A DNA stretch of 64,000 nucleotides from Streptococcus sp. HPH0090 (GTDB taxonomy: Bacteria > Bacillota > Bacilli > Lactobacillales > Streptococcaceae): assembly GCF_000411475.1 (NCBI RefSeq), contig NZ_KE150464.1, positions 620,001 to 684,000 of the forward strand. The letters run 5' to 3'. Shown in pieces: positions 1 through 8,370 of this stretch. A program made the translations under genes and the position numbers. Within the stretch, counting starts at the first letter, position 1. Every line of letters begins with the position of its first letter. Under the pieces are notes generated by a model. It had not been told where the DNA came from, made no database searches, and saw only the letters and a list, made by a program, of their open reading frames with translations.

Positions 1-298
1 ACAATTGATTTTGATATTCGCCATAGACGGTTGCTTTACTTATATTTACGACTTTACAAACTGTTTGAAGTGGTTTAAATGAAGAATAATCATCAATCCC
101 TTTGTTTAAAACAGTAATGACCACTTGTTCACCAAGGTTATTCTGTTCGTTTTGATACACTGTTTTATCTTCAACAATAAGTAACGTTACTTTTAAATGA
201 TTATCTTGTGTAAGTCTACAATTTAAATAAACAAACTCTTTTTTTTCGAAGAATGATTTATCGAATTTTAAAAAACTTCTTAAATTTTTTAGTGTCAT
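1..298 (-). CDS. Hypothetical protein, 5' part only
   Basis: This is the first 99 or so codons of a gene that runs off the left edge of the window. The ATG at 298-296 follows an AGAGG ribosome site at a spacing of 9 bases. The product begins MTLKNLRSFLKFD, is rich in Lys, Phe, Asn and Val, and shows no membrane segment or signal peptide. I do not recognise it with confidence. It reminds me of small proteins encoded ahead of the transfer and replication genes of streptococcal integrative conjugative elements, but that is memory and was not checked. It lies downstream of an operator-like palindrome and a TATAAT box on the same strand. The neighbouring restriction-modification genes suggest an accessory origin. 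Confidence 0.6.
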   Translation of the reverse strand, partial: MTLKNLRSFLKFDKSFFEKKEFVYLNCRLTQDNHLKVTLLIVEDKTVYQNEQNNLGEQVVITVLNKGIDDYSSFKPLQTVCKVVNISKATVYGEYQNQL

Positions 299-417
299 AA
301 TTTTTTACCTCTTTTTATTTTGAAATAAAGAATCAGCAACTTCTTTATTTTTTGAAAATAGATTTGCAACTCTATTATCAATTTTCTATCAAATCATTGC
401 TGTGATCTGATAAATTA

Positions 418-423
418 ATTATA
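418..423 (-). promoter_or_regulatory. Candidate -10 box for the partial gene at 1-298
   Basis: TATAAT reads on the minus strand at 423-418, about 120 bases upstream of the ATG at 298. No good -35 hexamer is present. The outer half-site of the nested palindrome (444-449) occupies the -35 zone, so a protein bound there could block or recruit polymerase. This is inferred from position only. Confidence 0.4.
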
Positions 424-443
424 AGTAAAAAAAATAATAATTT

Positions 444-497
444 AGTCTAAACTTTCGTCTACAATCTAATAGTAAATTGTAGACATAATTATAGACT
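444..497. promoter_or_regulatory. Nested palindromic operator-like element
   Basis: Four GTCTA-type half-sites are arranged around one centre (470.5). The outer arms are AGTCTA (444-449) and TAGACT (492-497). The inner arms are GTCTACAAT (457-465) and ATTGTAGAC (476-484). The spacers between outer and inner arms are both 7 bases, and the central spacer is 10. Within each side the half-sites repeat every 13 bases. Such symmetry is typical of a multi-site operator or an initiator-binding site. It lies between the HTH gene (588-1634) and the partial gene (1-298). The bound protein is unknown. Confidence 0.5.
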
Positions 498-547
498 GTC
501 TTATAAAATCCATTGATATCAATAATTTGAATAAATTATTCAAATAA

Positions 548-580
548 AAAAAGAAATATAATACACTTATACTTCTTTTT
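548..580 (-). terminator. Terminator after the HTH gene
   Basis: A 14-bp stem with one G-U pair on the minus strand (arms 548-561 and 567-580) and a 5-base loop. It ends in a run of T on the minus strand and lies 8 bases beyond the stop codon of the HTH gene. Confidence 0.6.
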
Positions 581-587
581 CTTTAAC

Positions 588-1634
588 TTATAAAAAATTT
601 TCTAATTCCGAAATTTCAATTAAATTTAAAAGTTTTTTTTGATATGCAGTAAACTCTTTCACATGATTAATCATTAAATCATTTAATTCTAACTGTATAT
701 ACTTTGATGCTCTGCTATTTACTGTTAAAATACCAGGGACATGACCACCAAGTTTCTCTCTATCACTTCTAATATAATTTAAAAAATCATTTCTATTTAA
801 ATCTTTCTGTTCAGAAACTAGTTCTTTTTTACGAACTCCATTATTTTTAGGAGGACTATATTTTCTTTTAAAACTTACCCCTCTATCTGTTTTAACCATA
901 ACAGTCTTAATGTAGTCCGAATTTTTTTTCAATCTCAAATATTTAAGAGGTATTGAATCATTCTCTAAAATCGGTATTTCAGGCTCTATAATCTCTTTAG
1001 TTAGAAAATTAATCATAAATCCAATTTTAAAAATAGTTTCTTCTTTTAACTTATTAATTACCTCAGGAAATAATACATTAGCCAATTCATAATTTAACCA
1101 CTGTGTATATTGTTCATCTATTTCTTTAAAAAGAAATTTTGAATCTTCATCTTTAAATATGTTATTAATTACACGATTTTTAAATGAATTTACTAACTTC
1201 CTCTTAATAAGATACCATGGAATAATAAATGATAAAGAACATTCTTGATCCATATTTAAGTTATACCAAGTTGAAAACTCAGTAAAAATACATAAATAAT
1301 CGATAAAAGATTTATTAAAATTATCTAATTCATCAATAATTTTCTTATTTGATAGTATTTCTTGAAAATAGTTATCAAATGTAACTTCTAAAAAATTCTC
1401 AATTTCACTATCTGTACCAAATATTAAACGAACTTTTTTTATATTAAAAATTCGGGAGTAATCTTCCAATAAACTATCTGGAATAAAATTACCACTTTTT
1501 ACATTCTTCCCAGATTCTATTCTTTTTATTGTAGATTTTTGTCCGTACGAAATCGTTTCTATTTGCCTTGAACCTCTTAACTCTCGAAATCTTACTGATA
1601 CCCTTTTTATTAATTCATCTTCAAAAAAACTCAT
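588..1634 (-). CDS. HTH (XRE-like) protein next to a restriction-modification gene
   Basis: A 348-residue protein. Residues 10-65 look like a Cro/C1-type helix-turn-helix: an RFRELR start, a middle segment with STIKRIESGK, and a C-terminal LLEDYSRIFN helix. The remaining 280 residues are soluble, Lys/Asn/Ile rich and not recognised. The start ATG has a GGAG site 5 bases upstream. It follows the type IIG-like gene by 14 bases on the same strand and probably shares its transcript, so it may control expression of that enzyme or help it. Classical controller proteins are much shorter and usually precede the endonuclease. The long C-terminal part and the downstream position are therefore atypical. 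Function beyond DNA binding is unknown. Confidence 0.6.
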   Translation of the reverse strand: MSFFEDELIKRVSVRFRELRGSRQIETISYGQKSTIKRIESGKNVKSGNFIPDSLLEDYSRIFNIKKVRLIFGTDSEIENFLEVTFDNYFQEILSNKKIIDELDNFNKSFIDYLCIFTEFSTWYNLNMDQECSLSFIIPWYLIKRKLVNSFKNRVINNIFKDEDSKFLFKEIDEQYTQWLNYELANVLFPEVINKLKEETIFKIGFMINFLTKEIIEPEIPILENDSIPLKYLRLKKNSDYIKTVMVKTDRGVSFKRKYSPPKNNGVRKKELVSEQKDLNRNDFLNYIRSDREKLGGHVPGILTVNSRASKYIQLELNDLMINHVKEFTAYQKKLLNLIEISELENFL

Positions 1635-1648
1635 TCCAACTCCAATAT

Positions 1649-4600
1649 TTATAAATTAAATTCAGAAACAATTTTTTTCTCATCATCTGTTAAATCAAAT
1701 AAGTCCATAACTAGATTATCAATATCAAGATTAAGCTTGTTAATCAACTCAGAATCTTGTGTTTCTTTCTTCATTTCATCCATCAATTGCTCTACCAATA
1801 ATGCTATCGAATTTTGTTGAGAATTACTAGCTTCTGGAATTGGAAACTCTCCAAGTTCATTTATTTTAAACTGTGGGAAGATTCTTCTTTGGAACTTATC
1901 AAATTTCAATATAAACCATATCGAAATTATTTTAGAATTTATTACCCCTAATAAATAATAAGGATTTATCTCTATATTTGTAATAATATGAGAATTAACA
2001 TCACTTATGTAATCTCCATCAACTAAAACAGCTTCAATAGAATAAGTTTTATTTGAAGGAATTTGTCTAACTAGAATTCTAGGATGCTTGAAAATTTCAG
2101 GATTCCTCATACGTGCCATATGATTTCCATATTTTACCCACTCCCCATTCCATGTTAATTTATATCTACTAACGTTCTCACCATCAAGATATCTCCTATA
2201 TTCATCAGAAAGTTTCGATAAGGAGTGAAAAGCTCTATTATCAACTACTTCCTTTGTTTGTTTGGGAGTTCCCTGACCTTTTCCATATACTTGAACTCCT
2301 GTCTTAACTACAGCTACGCCTTCTCTTTCCAATACGGGTGATTCATCCACCTTTGAAAAAATAGAACTTAACTGAGGATATTTAGCTTTAGAAAAACTAA
2401 TTATATCATCATCTATAAAGAAATCCGAATCCACTTTAGCAACTGTATTAAATTCTCCGTTTTTTAACTCTGCAACTTCAATCCAATTAGGGGTATTTTT
2501 CTTAAAAAAGATGATACAATTATCAACTGAAGCATCTGAAAAAATCTTATCTAATGAGTTAATAAAAACTACATTACTTGTATTCTTAGTAATAAATGTT
2601 CTAATTTTTGAGTTATTAGGAATAGTTAAAAAATTATTAGGAACAATATACGAAAATGAACCACCATTTTTCATTAGTTGAAAAGCCAATTCAATAAATA
2701 GTGTATAAGTATTAGCTTTAAATTCACTAGAATTTATATAATTTTTTATATAATAATCTTTCATTTCACTTGTGAATGATTGGTTTCTAGTAAATATATA
2801 AGGTGGATTTCCAATTATAAGATCAAAACCAATAAACTCACCATTTTCTCCTAAAATTTCAGGAAATTCCATTCTCCATTCCATACCACCTGCATAAAGT
2901 GGATTTTTCAAGCGCTCTTCAAATTCTTTTTGAGCTTGTTCAAGTTGCTTGTTTAATCTTAAATACTCTTTATCGTTATTGTTTTCCTCTTCAAAAAGAC
3001 TAATCGCACCAGCTTTGTTTCTCTCCGATATCAGCTTATGAAGTTTCTTTAATTCAGGACTAGATGCCAAATCATCAAAAGAATATTTAAGTCTTTCAAT
3101 CTTATCCCAAATGTTTGCCTTTGTTGCCTTATTATTTGTATCTTTATATTCACGAACTAAATCTAAGTATTCTTTAAAATCATTTCTACGGAGATCAAAC
3201 TCATAATTAAAATCAAATTTATGAAGTAGACTATCCCCAACCTTAATATTAATATCGATATTTGGTAAAGTTGTTAAAACTGGTTGATTAATTTCATCAT
3301 CCTTATAGTAGTATGAAGATTTTAATAGTTCAATCCATAGACGCAAACGACAAATATTTACTGAACTTGGATTAATATCTACACCAAATAAAGTGTTTTC
3401 TAAAATTATCCTTTTTTGAGTAAATATAGCTTTTTGAATTCGTTCTGATAAATCATTCCCTACCTGATACACAAAATTATTACCAGACATATCTTGAATA
3501 ATTAACTCGTCATTAATAACGTAACATTGAATTATATTACCGATATAATTTCCTTCAGAATCAAAAAGAACATTTAAATCACTTTTTAGGGCAATAATTT
3601 CGTTTAAAACGGATACTAAAAAATGCCCTGAACCTACAGCAGGATCACAAATTTTAATCTGGTCAATTATATCACTAACCTTTTTAGCGATTTCCGTAGA
3701 TCGAATTTGAAATTTCACATCCTCTATACTTCTACAGTTCCATGACATGGCATCATTTATTTTATCAACCACTGCCATTCGAACCGCTTTTCGAGACATA
3801 TACATAGTAATGTTACCTGGTGTATAGAAAGAACCATCTCGATACCCATTAATTTTTTCAAAAATCAAACCTAGTACTGAAGCATTAATAAGGTCATTTT
3901 TTGATTTTTCGTGATGAGAAATACTAGTCGAGAAATCATAGGAATCCAAAAATTCAAATAAATACTGAATAAAATTTATTTTTCCACTTTTTCTTTTATT
4001 ATTAGAACCTTTAAGCGATGTTTTCGAATAAATTTCAATATCACCTTCTGGTAAACGATCAATACCAATACCATCACGAGAAACTTCTAATTCATTTTCT
4101 TCAAAAAGTGATGAATTTAAATAGGGAATATAACCAAATTCTTTTTGAACCCGTTCTTTTCTATCAGTTATTTTTTTAGCTAGAACAGCAAAGAACAATG
4201 TATAAATTTCTTCGAAACTCGATAATTTATCATATGTTAAAAAGCGATATGATTCGTCTTTGTTAAATAGAACTAACTGAGATTCTAAAAGTTTTAAAAA
4301 TAGAATTCTATTCATCCAAATGACGGTTAATTGAATCGCAATATCTTCTTGTCTATCTTTTGGAACATCTTTAACTTCCAATTTATCAATAATATTTTCA
4401 ACAAATGAGTATTGTTGGCGTTTAGACGGTTTCAATCGAGAAATAATTTTTGAAGTTCCTACTTTAGATTCTTCAAGTCCCATCAAGTATAAAAGCTCAT
4501 CATAGAAATTCTTATTTAACTTATTTGAATCAGTAAATATCTCCTTATTTAAAAGATTTTCTGCAGTATAGAAACGGTATAATTGAGTCAGATTATTTTT

Positions 4601-5260
4601 CTTTATTTCAATTGACTTACTATTTTTGACAAGTGCATCTCGTAAATCAAAATGGGCTATTTCTATCCCTTTATCAATCGCTAAATCTATTGCTGGAGAG
4701 ATTACTTCATTATAAAGAAAATCAGTCGTATTACTAGATAGTTGATTATTTTTAAATTTAGTTACAAGATCTACTAACTTCTTGTTTTTTGTAAAATATT
4801 TTTCGATTTCTTTCGCTTCAATCACAAACCATGATAGACCGTTTGTAACAATGCATTTTTTTATCTCTAGATTATGTTCAAATAATCTTTCTCTTAAGTA
4901 ATAAGCTACAATCTCTTGAAAAGCCTTAGAATTAATTTTATCTTTAGCCATCATCTCTGATTTATTTGTTAAACTTTTATGTTCAAAAATAACGCCTAAA
5001 GTAGAATTTGAATCTTTCCCGTTATAAATAGCTAAATCTATTCTATTTGATGTATTTATAAAATTATGTGGTAAAAGCTTTTCGAGAAAAGATTTCAATA
5101 AATTCTTTTGATATTCCTCAGATTCCCTTTGATTATCATATAAAAGAGTAAGATAATTGTTTAACTTTTTCCCAAAGGCTTCCTTATCTTCATCTAATGG
5201 CATAATCGCTTGAACAGAACGGTTCATAGAACCTTTTAAACTTAATTCTTTTATCGCCAT
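1649..5260 (-). CDS. Type IIG/IIL-like fused restriction endonuclease-methyltransferase
   Basis: A 1203-residue enzyme expected to methylate and cut DNA with one polypeptide. The N-terminus has a PD-(D/E)XK-like nuclease pattern: Asp75 in RIDLAI, then Glu93 and Lys95 in FEHKS. The central methyltransferase domain carries motif I DPAVGSGHF near residue 537 and the adenine N6 motif IV NPPY near residue 817. The C-terminal 300 residues resemble an Eco57I/TaqI-type target recognition domain. An AGGAG site precedes the ATG. BREX PglX proteins share the size and methyltransferase core but lack the nuclease signature and come with other brx genes, none of which is here. The reading frame is intact, so the enzyme may be active. 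The recognition sequence cannot be read from sequence alone. Confidence 0.85.
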   Translation of the reverse strand: MAIKELSLKGSMNRSVQAIMPLDEDKEAFGKKLNNYLTLLYDNQRESEEYQKNLLKSFLEKLLPHNFINTSNRIDLAIYNGKDSNSTLGVIFEHKSLTNKSEMMAKDKINSKAFQEIVAYYLRERLFEHNLEIKKCIVTNGLSWFVIEAKEIEKYFTKNKKLVDLVTKFKNNQLSSNTTDFLYNEVISPAIDLAIDKGIEIAHFDLRDALVKNSKSIEIKKNNLTQLYRFYTAENLLNKEIFTDSNKLNKNFYDELLYLMGLEESKVGTSKIISRLKPSKRQQYSFVENIIDKLEVKDVPKDRQEDIAIQLTVIWMNRILFLKLLESQLVLFNKDESYRFLTYDKLSSFEEIYTLFFAVLAKKITDRKERVQKEFGYIPYLNSSLFEENELEVSRDGIGIDRLPEGDIEIYSKTSLKGSNNKRKSGKINFIQYLFEFLDSYDFSTSISHHEKSKNDLINASVLGLIFEKINGYRDGSFYTPGNITMYMSRKAVRMAVVDKINDAMSWNCRSIEDVKFQIRSTEIAKKVSDIIDQIKICDPAVGSGHFLVSVLNEIIALKSDLNVLFDSEGNYIGNIIQCYVINDELIIQDMSGNNFVYQVGNDLSERIQKAIFTQKRIILENTLFGVDINPSSVNICRLRLWIELLKSSYYYKDDEINQPVLTTLPNIDINIKVGDSLLHKFDFNYEFDLRRNDFKEYLDLVREYKDTNNKATKANIWDKIERLKYSFDDLASSPELKKLHKLISERNKAGAISLFEEENNNDKEYLRLNKQLEQAQKEFEERLKNPLYAGGMEWRMEFPEILGENGEFIGFDLIIGNPPYIFTRNQSFTSEMKDYYIKNYINSSEFKANTYTLFIELAFQLMKNGGSFSYIVPNNFLTIPNNSKIRTFITKNTSNVVFINSLDKIFSDASVDNCIIFFKKNTPNWIEVAELKNGEFNTVAKVDSDFFIDDDIISFSKAKYPQLSSIFSKVDESPVLEREGVAVVKTGVQVYGKGQGTPKQTKEVVDNRAFHSLSKLSDEYRRYLDGENVSRYKLTWNGEWVKYGNHMARMRNPEIFKHPRILVRQIPSNKTYSIEAVLVDGDYISDVNSHIITNIEINPYYLLGVINSKIISIWFILKFDKFQRRIFPQFKINELGEFPIPEASNSQQNSIALLVEQLMDEMKKETQDSELINKLNLDIDNLVMDLFDLTDDEKKIVSEFNL

Positions 5261-5338
5261 AATAACTCCTACAAAAAATTTTAATTGATAAAATAAAATC
5301 TATAAATTCTTAAATAGATTAGTAAATAACACAATATA

Positions 5339-5344
5339 ATTATA
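5339..5344 (-). promoter_or_regulatory. Candidate -10 box of the restriction-modification operon
   Basis: TATAAT on the minus strand, about 80 bases upstream of the type IIG-like start codon and just downstream of the hairpin at 5364-5395. The -35 region is only T-rich. No other candidate is stronger. Confidence 0.4.
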
Positions 5345-5363
5345 CATCAATTTTATAAAAAAT

Positions 5364-5395
5364 AAACACCCCTACATAAAGTTGGTGGGGTGTTT
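5364..5395. terminator. Bidirectional-looking terminator, island copy
   Basis: The arms AAACACCCC (5364-5372) and GGGGTGTTT (5387-5395) enclose a 14-base loop, with A/T runs outside. It separates the lone nuclease-like gene (5491-6459) from the restriction-modification operon. It closely resembles the stronger hairpin at 6487-6518. Confidence 0.65.
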
Positions 5396-5490
5396 CTATG
5401 TATTTTCAGACGAAATAAAGTTTTTTAAAACTGTCACTCGCTTATGGCTATTAATAATATACTATTTAATACTTTTTTTAAAGAATAAAT

Positions 5491-6459
5491 TTAGATGACA
5501 ATTATACCATCTCTTCCTAGAGAAATTGATTTGTTTTCTCTTAATGAAGTTGGAGTGTTTTCATAACTATACATTGAAATTTCTGTAATCGAATTATAAA
5601 GTTTACAATCTTCAGGTAAATTATTAATATTACCCGAGTATTCTTTTAATAATTTGAATATCCTTGTATTAATTCCAATCTGATAACCTTCAAAATCAAC
5701 TAAAGAATATTCTACTTCATTTATTTTTTTAACTTCTATCTTTTTATTACTATATACTAACAATTCCATTATATTTTTGTAATAGCGAAGAATTGCCACA
5801 TTTGCGTCTAAATAGTATTCTAAGTCTCCGTCAAAGTTAGGATCAACATCACAAAATTTTAATTCATCATTTTGGAAATAAGAAGCTGTTATATGTCTCT
5901 TAAAGCGAGTTATATTATGGGAATTACCAGAAGACTCCTTAAATGTTAATTGACCAATTGAGTTAACCTGTTTTTTTGCTTTAGTTATAGTTTTCTTATC
6001 TATACTACTCTTCACACTACCTTTAGCTTCAATTAAATAAGCATTATTTATACTACCATATCCTAAACCAAAGAAATCAGGAAAGTGTTTAGTGGTGTTT
6101 ACTATTCTGGAGATAGCAGGATCCTTTAGATGATACAAATAAGGAATTTTATATTCTTTTTCAGCAATTGCATATGCTGATAGTATGCCAATAAAATAAG
6201 AGATAGCTGATTTAATAGATGATTCCGAGTTAGAATAGTCACTTGTCATATAAAACTTCTGATTACTCTCTGTTAAAGCCATATTAACTAAATGAAAATA
6301 AAATCTTTGTCCGTTAAAGGACACACCTTTATTCCTAAAACCACCAGCATTTATAAGATATCTTATAAAATCCTTTTTTGAAAGAGGAATTGTTTTTTTA
6401 CCATTAAACTTCTTATTAATATAATTACCAACAGTATTATAAATTAATACATCAACCAT
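5491..6459 (-). CDS. Uncharacterised protein with PD-(D/E)XK nuclease signature
   Basis: A 322-residue soluble protein that I cannot place in a named family. The pattern Pro127-Asp128, then Glu144-Ala145-Lys146 (PDFF followed by YLIEAKGS) is the core of PD-(D/E)XK nucleases. This suggests a DNA-cutting role such as a restriction or anti-phage enzyme. No methyltransferase or helicase motifs are present. A weak AAGGA site lies 9 bases ahead of the ATG. Hairpin terminators at 6487-6518 and 5364-5395 flank the gene, so it is probably an independent transcription unit inserted between rplL and the restriction-modification genes. A lone nuclease would need protection, perhaps from the adjacent methyltransferase, or a specific trigger. 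Both ideas are inference. Confidence 0.6.
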   Translation of the reverse strand: MVDVLIYNTVGNYINKKFNGKKTIPLSKKDFIRYLINAGGFRNKGVSFNGQRFYFHLVNMALTESNQKFYMTSDYSNSESSIKSAISYFIGILSAYAIAEKEYKIPYLYHLKDPAISRIVNTTKHFPDFFGLGYGSINNAYLIEAKGSVKSSIDKKTITKAKKQVNSIGQLTFKESSGNSHNITRFKRHITASYFQNDELKFCDVDPNFDGDLEYYLDANVAILRYYKNIMELLVYSNKKIEVKKINEVEYSLVDFEGYQIGINTRIFKLLKEYSGNINNLPEDCKLYNSITEISMYSYENTPTSLRENKSISLGRDGIIVI

Positions 6460-6486
6460 AAGTTTAAATCCTTAATAAATTTTAGA

Positions 6487-6518
6487 AAACACCCCCACAA
6501 AAAATTGTGGGGGTGTTT
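6487..6518. terminator. Strong terminator downstream of rplL
   Basis: A perfect 14-bp stem (6487-6500 and 6505-6518) with an AAAA loop, made of a C5/G5 block inside AAACA/TGTTT. It can end transcripts arriving from rplJL on the minus strand, about 100 bases after the rplL stop. Confidence 0.85.
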
Positions 6519-6617
6519 GTGGGGAAGTTTCTAAAGAAACATTTCCTATTCTATCGCCTTTACTATTAACTAAAGGCCTTTAAACTCGGCTTTCCCCCTT
6601 AAACAATCAATGAACGA

Positions 6618-6632
6618 TTATTTAAGAGTAAC
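6618..6632 (-). other. Putative ICE attachment core at the rplL 3' end
   Basis: The sequence TTATTTAAGAGTAAC is present exactly. On the coding strand it is the last four codons and stop of rplL (Val-Thr-Leu-Lys-stop). I remember this 15-mer as the att core of ICESa2603-family conjugative elements of streptococci, which insert here without breaking rplL. I saw no second copy in the window. It is therefore either an empty attB, or the chromosome-element junction of an element extending left beyond position 1. Confidence 0.6.
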
Positions 6633-6986
6633 TGAAGCTCCAGCTTCTTCCAATTTAGCTTTGATTTCTTCAGCTTCTGCAGTTGCAACGCCTTCTTTAA
6701 CAAGTGCTGGTGCACCATCAACAAGTTCTTTAGCTTCTTTAAGTCCAAGACCAGTGATTTCACGTACAACTTTGATAACGCCAACTTTTTTGTCACCAGC
6801 AGCTGTCAATTCAACGTCAAATGAGTCTTTAGCAGCACCAGCGTCAGCAGCACCAGCTGCAGCAACAGCTACAGGAGCAGCTGCAGTTACACCAAATTCT
6901 TCTTCGATAGCTTTTACAAGGTCGTTCAATTCAAGGATTGAAGCTTCTTTAATTTCAGCAATAATGTTTTCAATGTTCAATGCCAT
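6618..6986 (-). CDS. rplL: 50S ribosomal protein L7/L12
   Basis: A 122-residue protein of the ribosomal stalk that recruits translation GTPases. The N-terminal dimerisation segment (residues 1-32) is followed by an Ala/Gly-rich hinge (about 33-53) and the conserved C-terminal domain containing [12 protein letters not shown]. The start MALNIENI at 6986 was chosen over an upstream in-frame Met because a GGAGG ribosome site precedes it. It follows rplJ by 76 bases in the usual rplJL order and shares its L10-leader-controlled transcript. Its final codons double as a putative integration core. Confidence 0.97.
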   Translation of the reverse strand: MALNIENIIAEIKEASILELNDLVKAIEEEFGVTAAAPVAVAAAGAADAGAAKDSFDVELTAAGDKKVGVIKVVREITGLGLKEAKELVDGAPALVKEGVATAEAEEIKAKLEEAGASVTLK

Positions 6987-7062
6987 TGTTATTTCCTCCA
7001 AAATAAGTTTAAATTTAATTTTTATAATTTTTTGTAGCTAGGCTACGATGCGTAGCTTATAA

Positions 7063-7563
7063 TTAAGCTGCGTCTTCTTTGTTGTCTGCAACCGCTTTGA
7101 CTGCAAGAGCAACGTTGCGCACTGGCGCTTGAAGTACAGAAAGGAGCATAGAAAGAAGTCCTTCGCGACTTGGAAGAGTTGCAAGAGCAACGATTTCTTC
7201 TTTTGATGCGACAGCGCCTTCGATTGCACCACCTTTGATTTCAAGTGCGTCAGCGTTTTTAGCAAAGTCGTTCAAGATTTTCGCTGGTGCGATAACATCT
7301 TCGTTAGAAAATGCTACTGCAGATGGTCCAACAAAAACAGATGCAAGATCTTCAAGACCAGCTTTTTCAGCTGCACGACGTAAGATTGAGTTTTTGATAA
7401 CTTTATACTCAACTTCGCTTCCACGAAGCTCACGACGAAGAACTGTATCTTGTTCAACTGTCAAACCACGAGCGTCTACAACGACGATTGATGCAGCAGC
7501 TTTCATTTTCTCAGCTACTACGTCAACTAGTTCCGCTTTCTTAGCAATAATTGCTTCACTCAT
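7063..7563 (-). CDS. rplJ: 50S ribosomal protein L10
   Basis: A 166-residue protein that anchors L7/L12 dimers to the ribosome. The start is MSEAIIAKK at 7563, the usual streptococcal N-terminus, with GGAGGTG upstream. The frame stays open upstream, but that part lies inside the leader RNA. The product also acts as the repressor of its own operon in related bacteria by binding the leader RNA, and a recognisable leader is present here (7575-7735). Ala/Val-rich C-terminal helices for L7/L12 binding end in NKEDAA. Confidence 0.97.
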   Translation of the reverse strand: MSEAIIAKKAELVDVVAEKMKAAASIVVVDARGLTVEQDTVLRRELRGSEVEYKVIKNSILRRAAEKAGLEDLASVFVGPSAVAFSNEDVIAPAKILNDFAKNADALEIKGGAIEGAVASKEEIVALATLPSREGLLSMLLSVLQAPVRNVALAVKAVADNKEDAA

Positions 7564-7574
7564 TAGTGTGTTCA

Positions 7575-7735
7575 CCTCCGTAATTATTTTGCTTGGGGAA
7601 TTTTTCCAAAAGAAAAACGCGCCCAAACCTAGACACGAAAGTACAATACGCTTCTTTTTACATGATACGTTTTGTCCTCGGTAGGATATTTATGAGTCGA
7701 GCTCCCCTACTGTCTTAGGCAGTTTTTTCAAACCG
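7575..7735 (-). promoter_or_regulatory. Ribosomal protein L10 leader
   Basis: The 170-base untranslated region ahead of rplJ carries blocks typical of the Firmicutes L10 leader. On the minus strand these are CTGCCTAAGACAGTAGGGG around 7722-7704 and ATATCCTACCGAGG around 7688-7675, where GTAGG can pair with CCTAC. In this family, excess L10-L12 complex binds the RNA and lowers rplJL expression. The boundaries are approximate. Confidence 0.8.
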
Positions 7736-7741
7736 TTTATA

Positions 7742-7770
7742 AGTATATCATATCTGTCATTTCAAAGCAA
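7742..7770 (-). promoter_or_regulatory. rplJL promoter
   Basis: TTGCTT (7770-7765), a 17-base spacer and TATACT (7747-7742) on the minus strand. The start of transcription would fall near 7735, giving a leader of about 170 bases. The rest of the 7564-7890 gap is AT-rich, with nothing else recognised. Confidence 0.75.
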
Positions 7771-7890
7771 GCACTTTTATTAAAAAAAATTTAATTTTTT
7801 AAAAGAAAACATATAGACTATTCACTTCATTATACTGTATATTGTCTCGATGTTTCTTATATTTCACTACAAGTCATTGATAAAGGGCAT

Positions 7891-8298
7891 TTACATTTTA
7901 TCATGAATAGAAAGTATCGGTACTAATGTTGAATAGATCAAGAGTGCGTGAACACTTAACATTAGTAGATAAAAGATAAAGGGAGTTTTTTCCATGATTA
8001 GAAGTTCTTGGTTACTTTTTTGACTGTCTAGGAATAGCGTAAAGGACAAGAAAAGTAAAATGATTCCGTAAATGATGCTAATATGAAAAAGAATTTCACC
8101 TATAACTGCAAAATAGAGGAAACCGAATATGGGAATCGAGAAAAGGAATAGTCCTAAGGATCCAAATGCAATTCTGATTAAAGAGATAATCAAAAAACTA
8201 TAGGCTGTAAATGTTGTGAATTTTGATACTTGGAATCCTGTTTTTTTCTGCTTAGATATGTAATGAATGATAAAAATTGGATAAATGATATCTATCAT
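7891..8298 (-). CDS. Small four-helix membrane protein, unknown function
   Basis: A 135-residue very hydrophobic protein with about four membrane segments (near residues 1-14, 30-55, 57-88 and 107-130) joined by short polar loops. There is no signal peptidase site or catalytic motif. I do not recognise a family. It lies alone on the minus strand between the rplJL promoter region and the divergent niaX, and is probably transcribed on its own. The ATG at 8298 has only a weak purine-rich upstream site. It may be specific to the mitis group. Confidence 0.6.
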   Translation of the reverse strand: MIDIIYPIFIIHYISKQKKTGFQVSKFTTFTAYSFLIISLIRIAFGSLGLFLFSIPIFGFLYFAVIGEILFHISIIYGIILLFLSFTLFLDSQKSNQELLIMEKTPFIFYLLMLSVHALLIYSTLVPILSIHDKM

Positions 8299-8370
8299 CT
8301 TGACTCTCTACTCTTTCTAAGATACTTTACTTTATTTTAACTATTTTTCCTTCAAAATTCAATTTCTCTC

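Noticed and set aside
1649..5260. BREX PglX methyltransferase
   Set aside because: The size and NPPY core fit, but an EHK nuclease signature is present at the N-terminus and no brx or pgl partners are nearby.
1..6600. Second copy of the 15-base att core or a tyrosine integrase within the window
   Set aside because: Read by eye on both strands and not found. If an element exists, its other end lies to the left.
6610..7684. Open frames on the plus strand opposite rplL and rplJ
   Set aside because: They are Ala/Ser-rich antisense shadows of the Ala-rich ribosomal proteins and lack ribosome sites.
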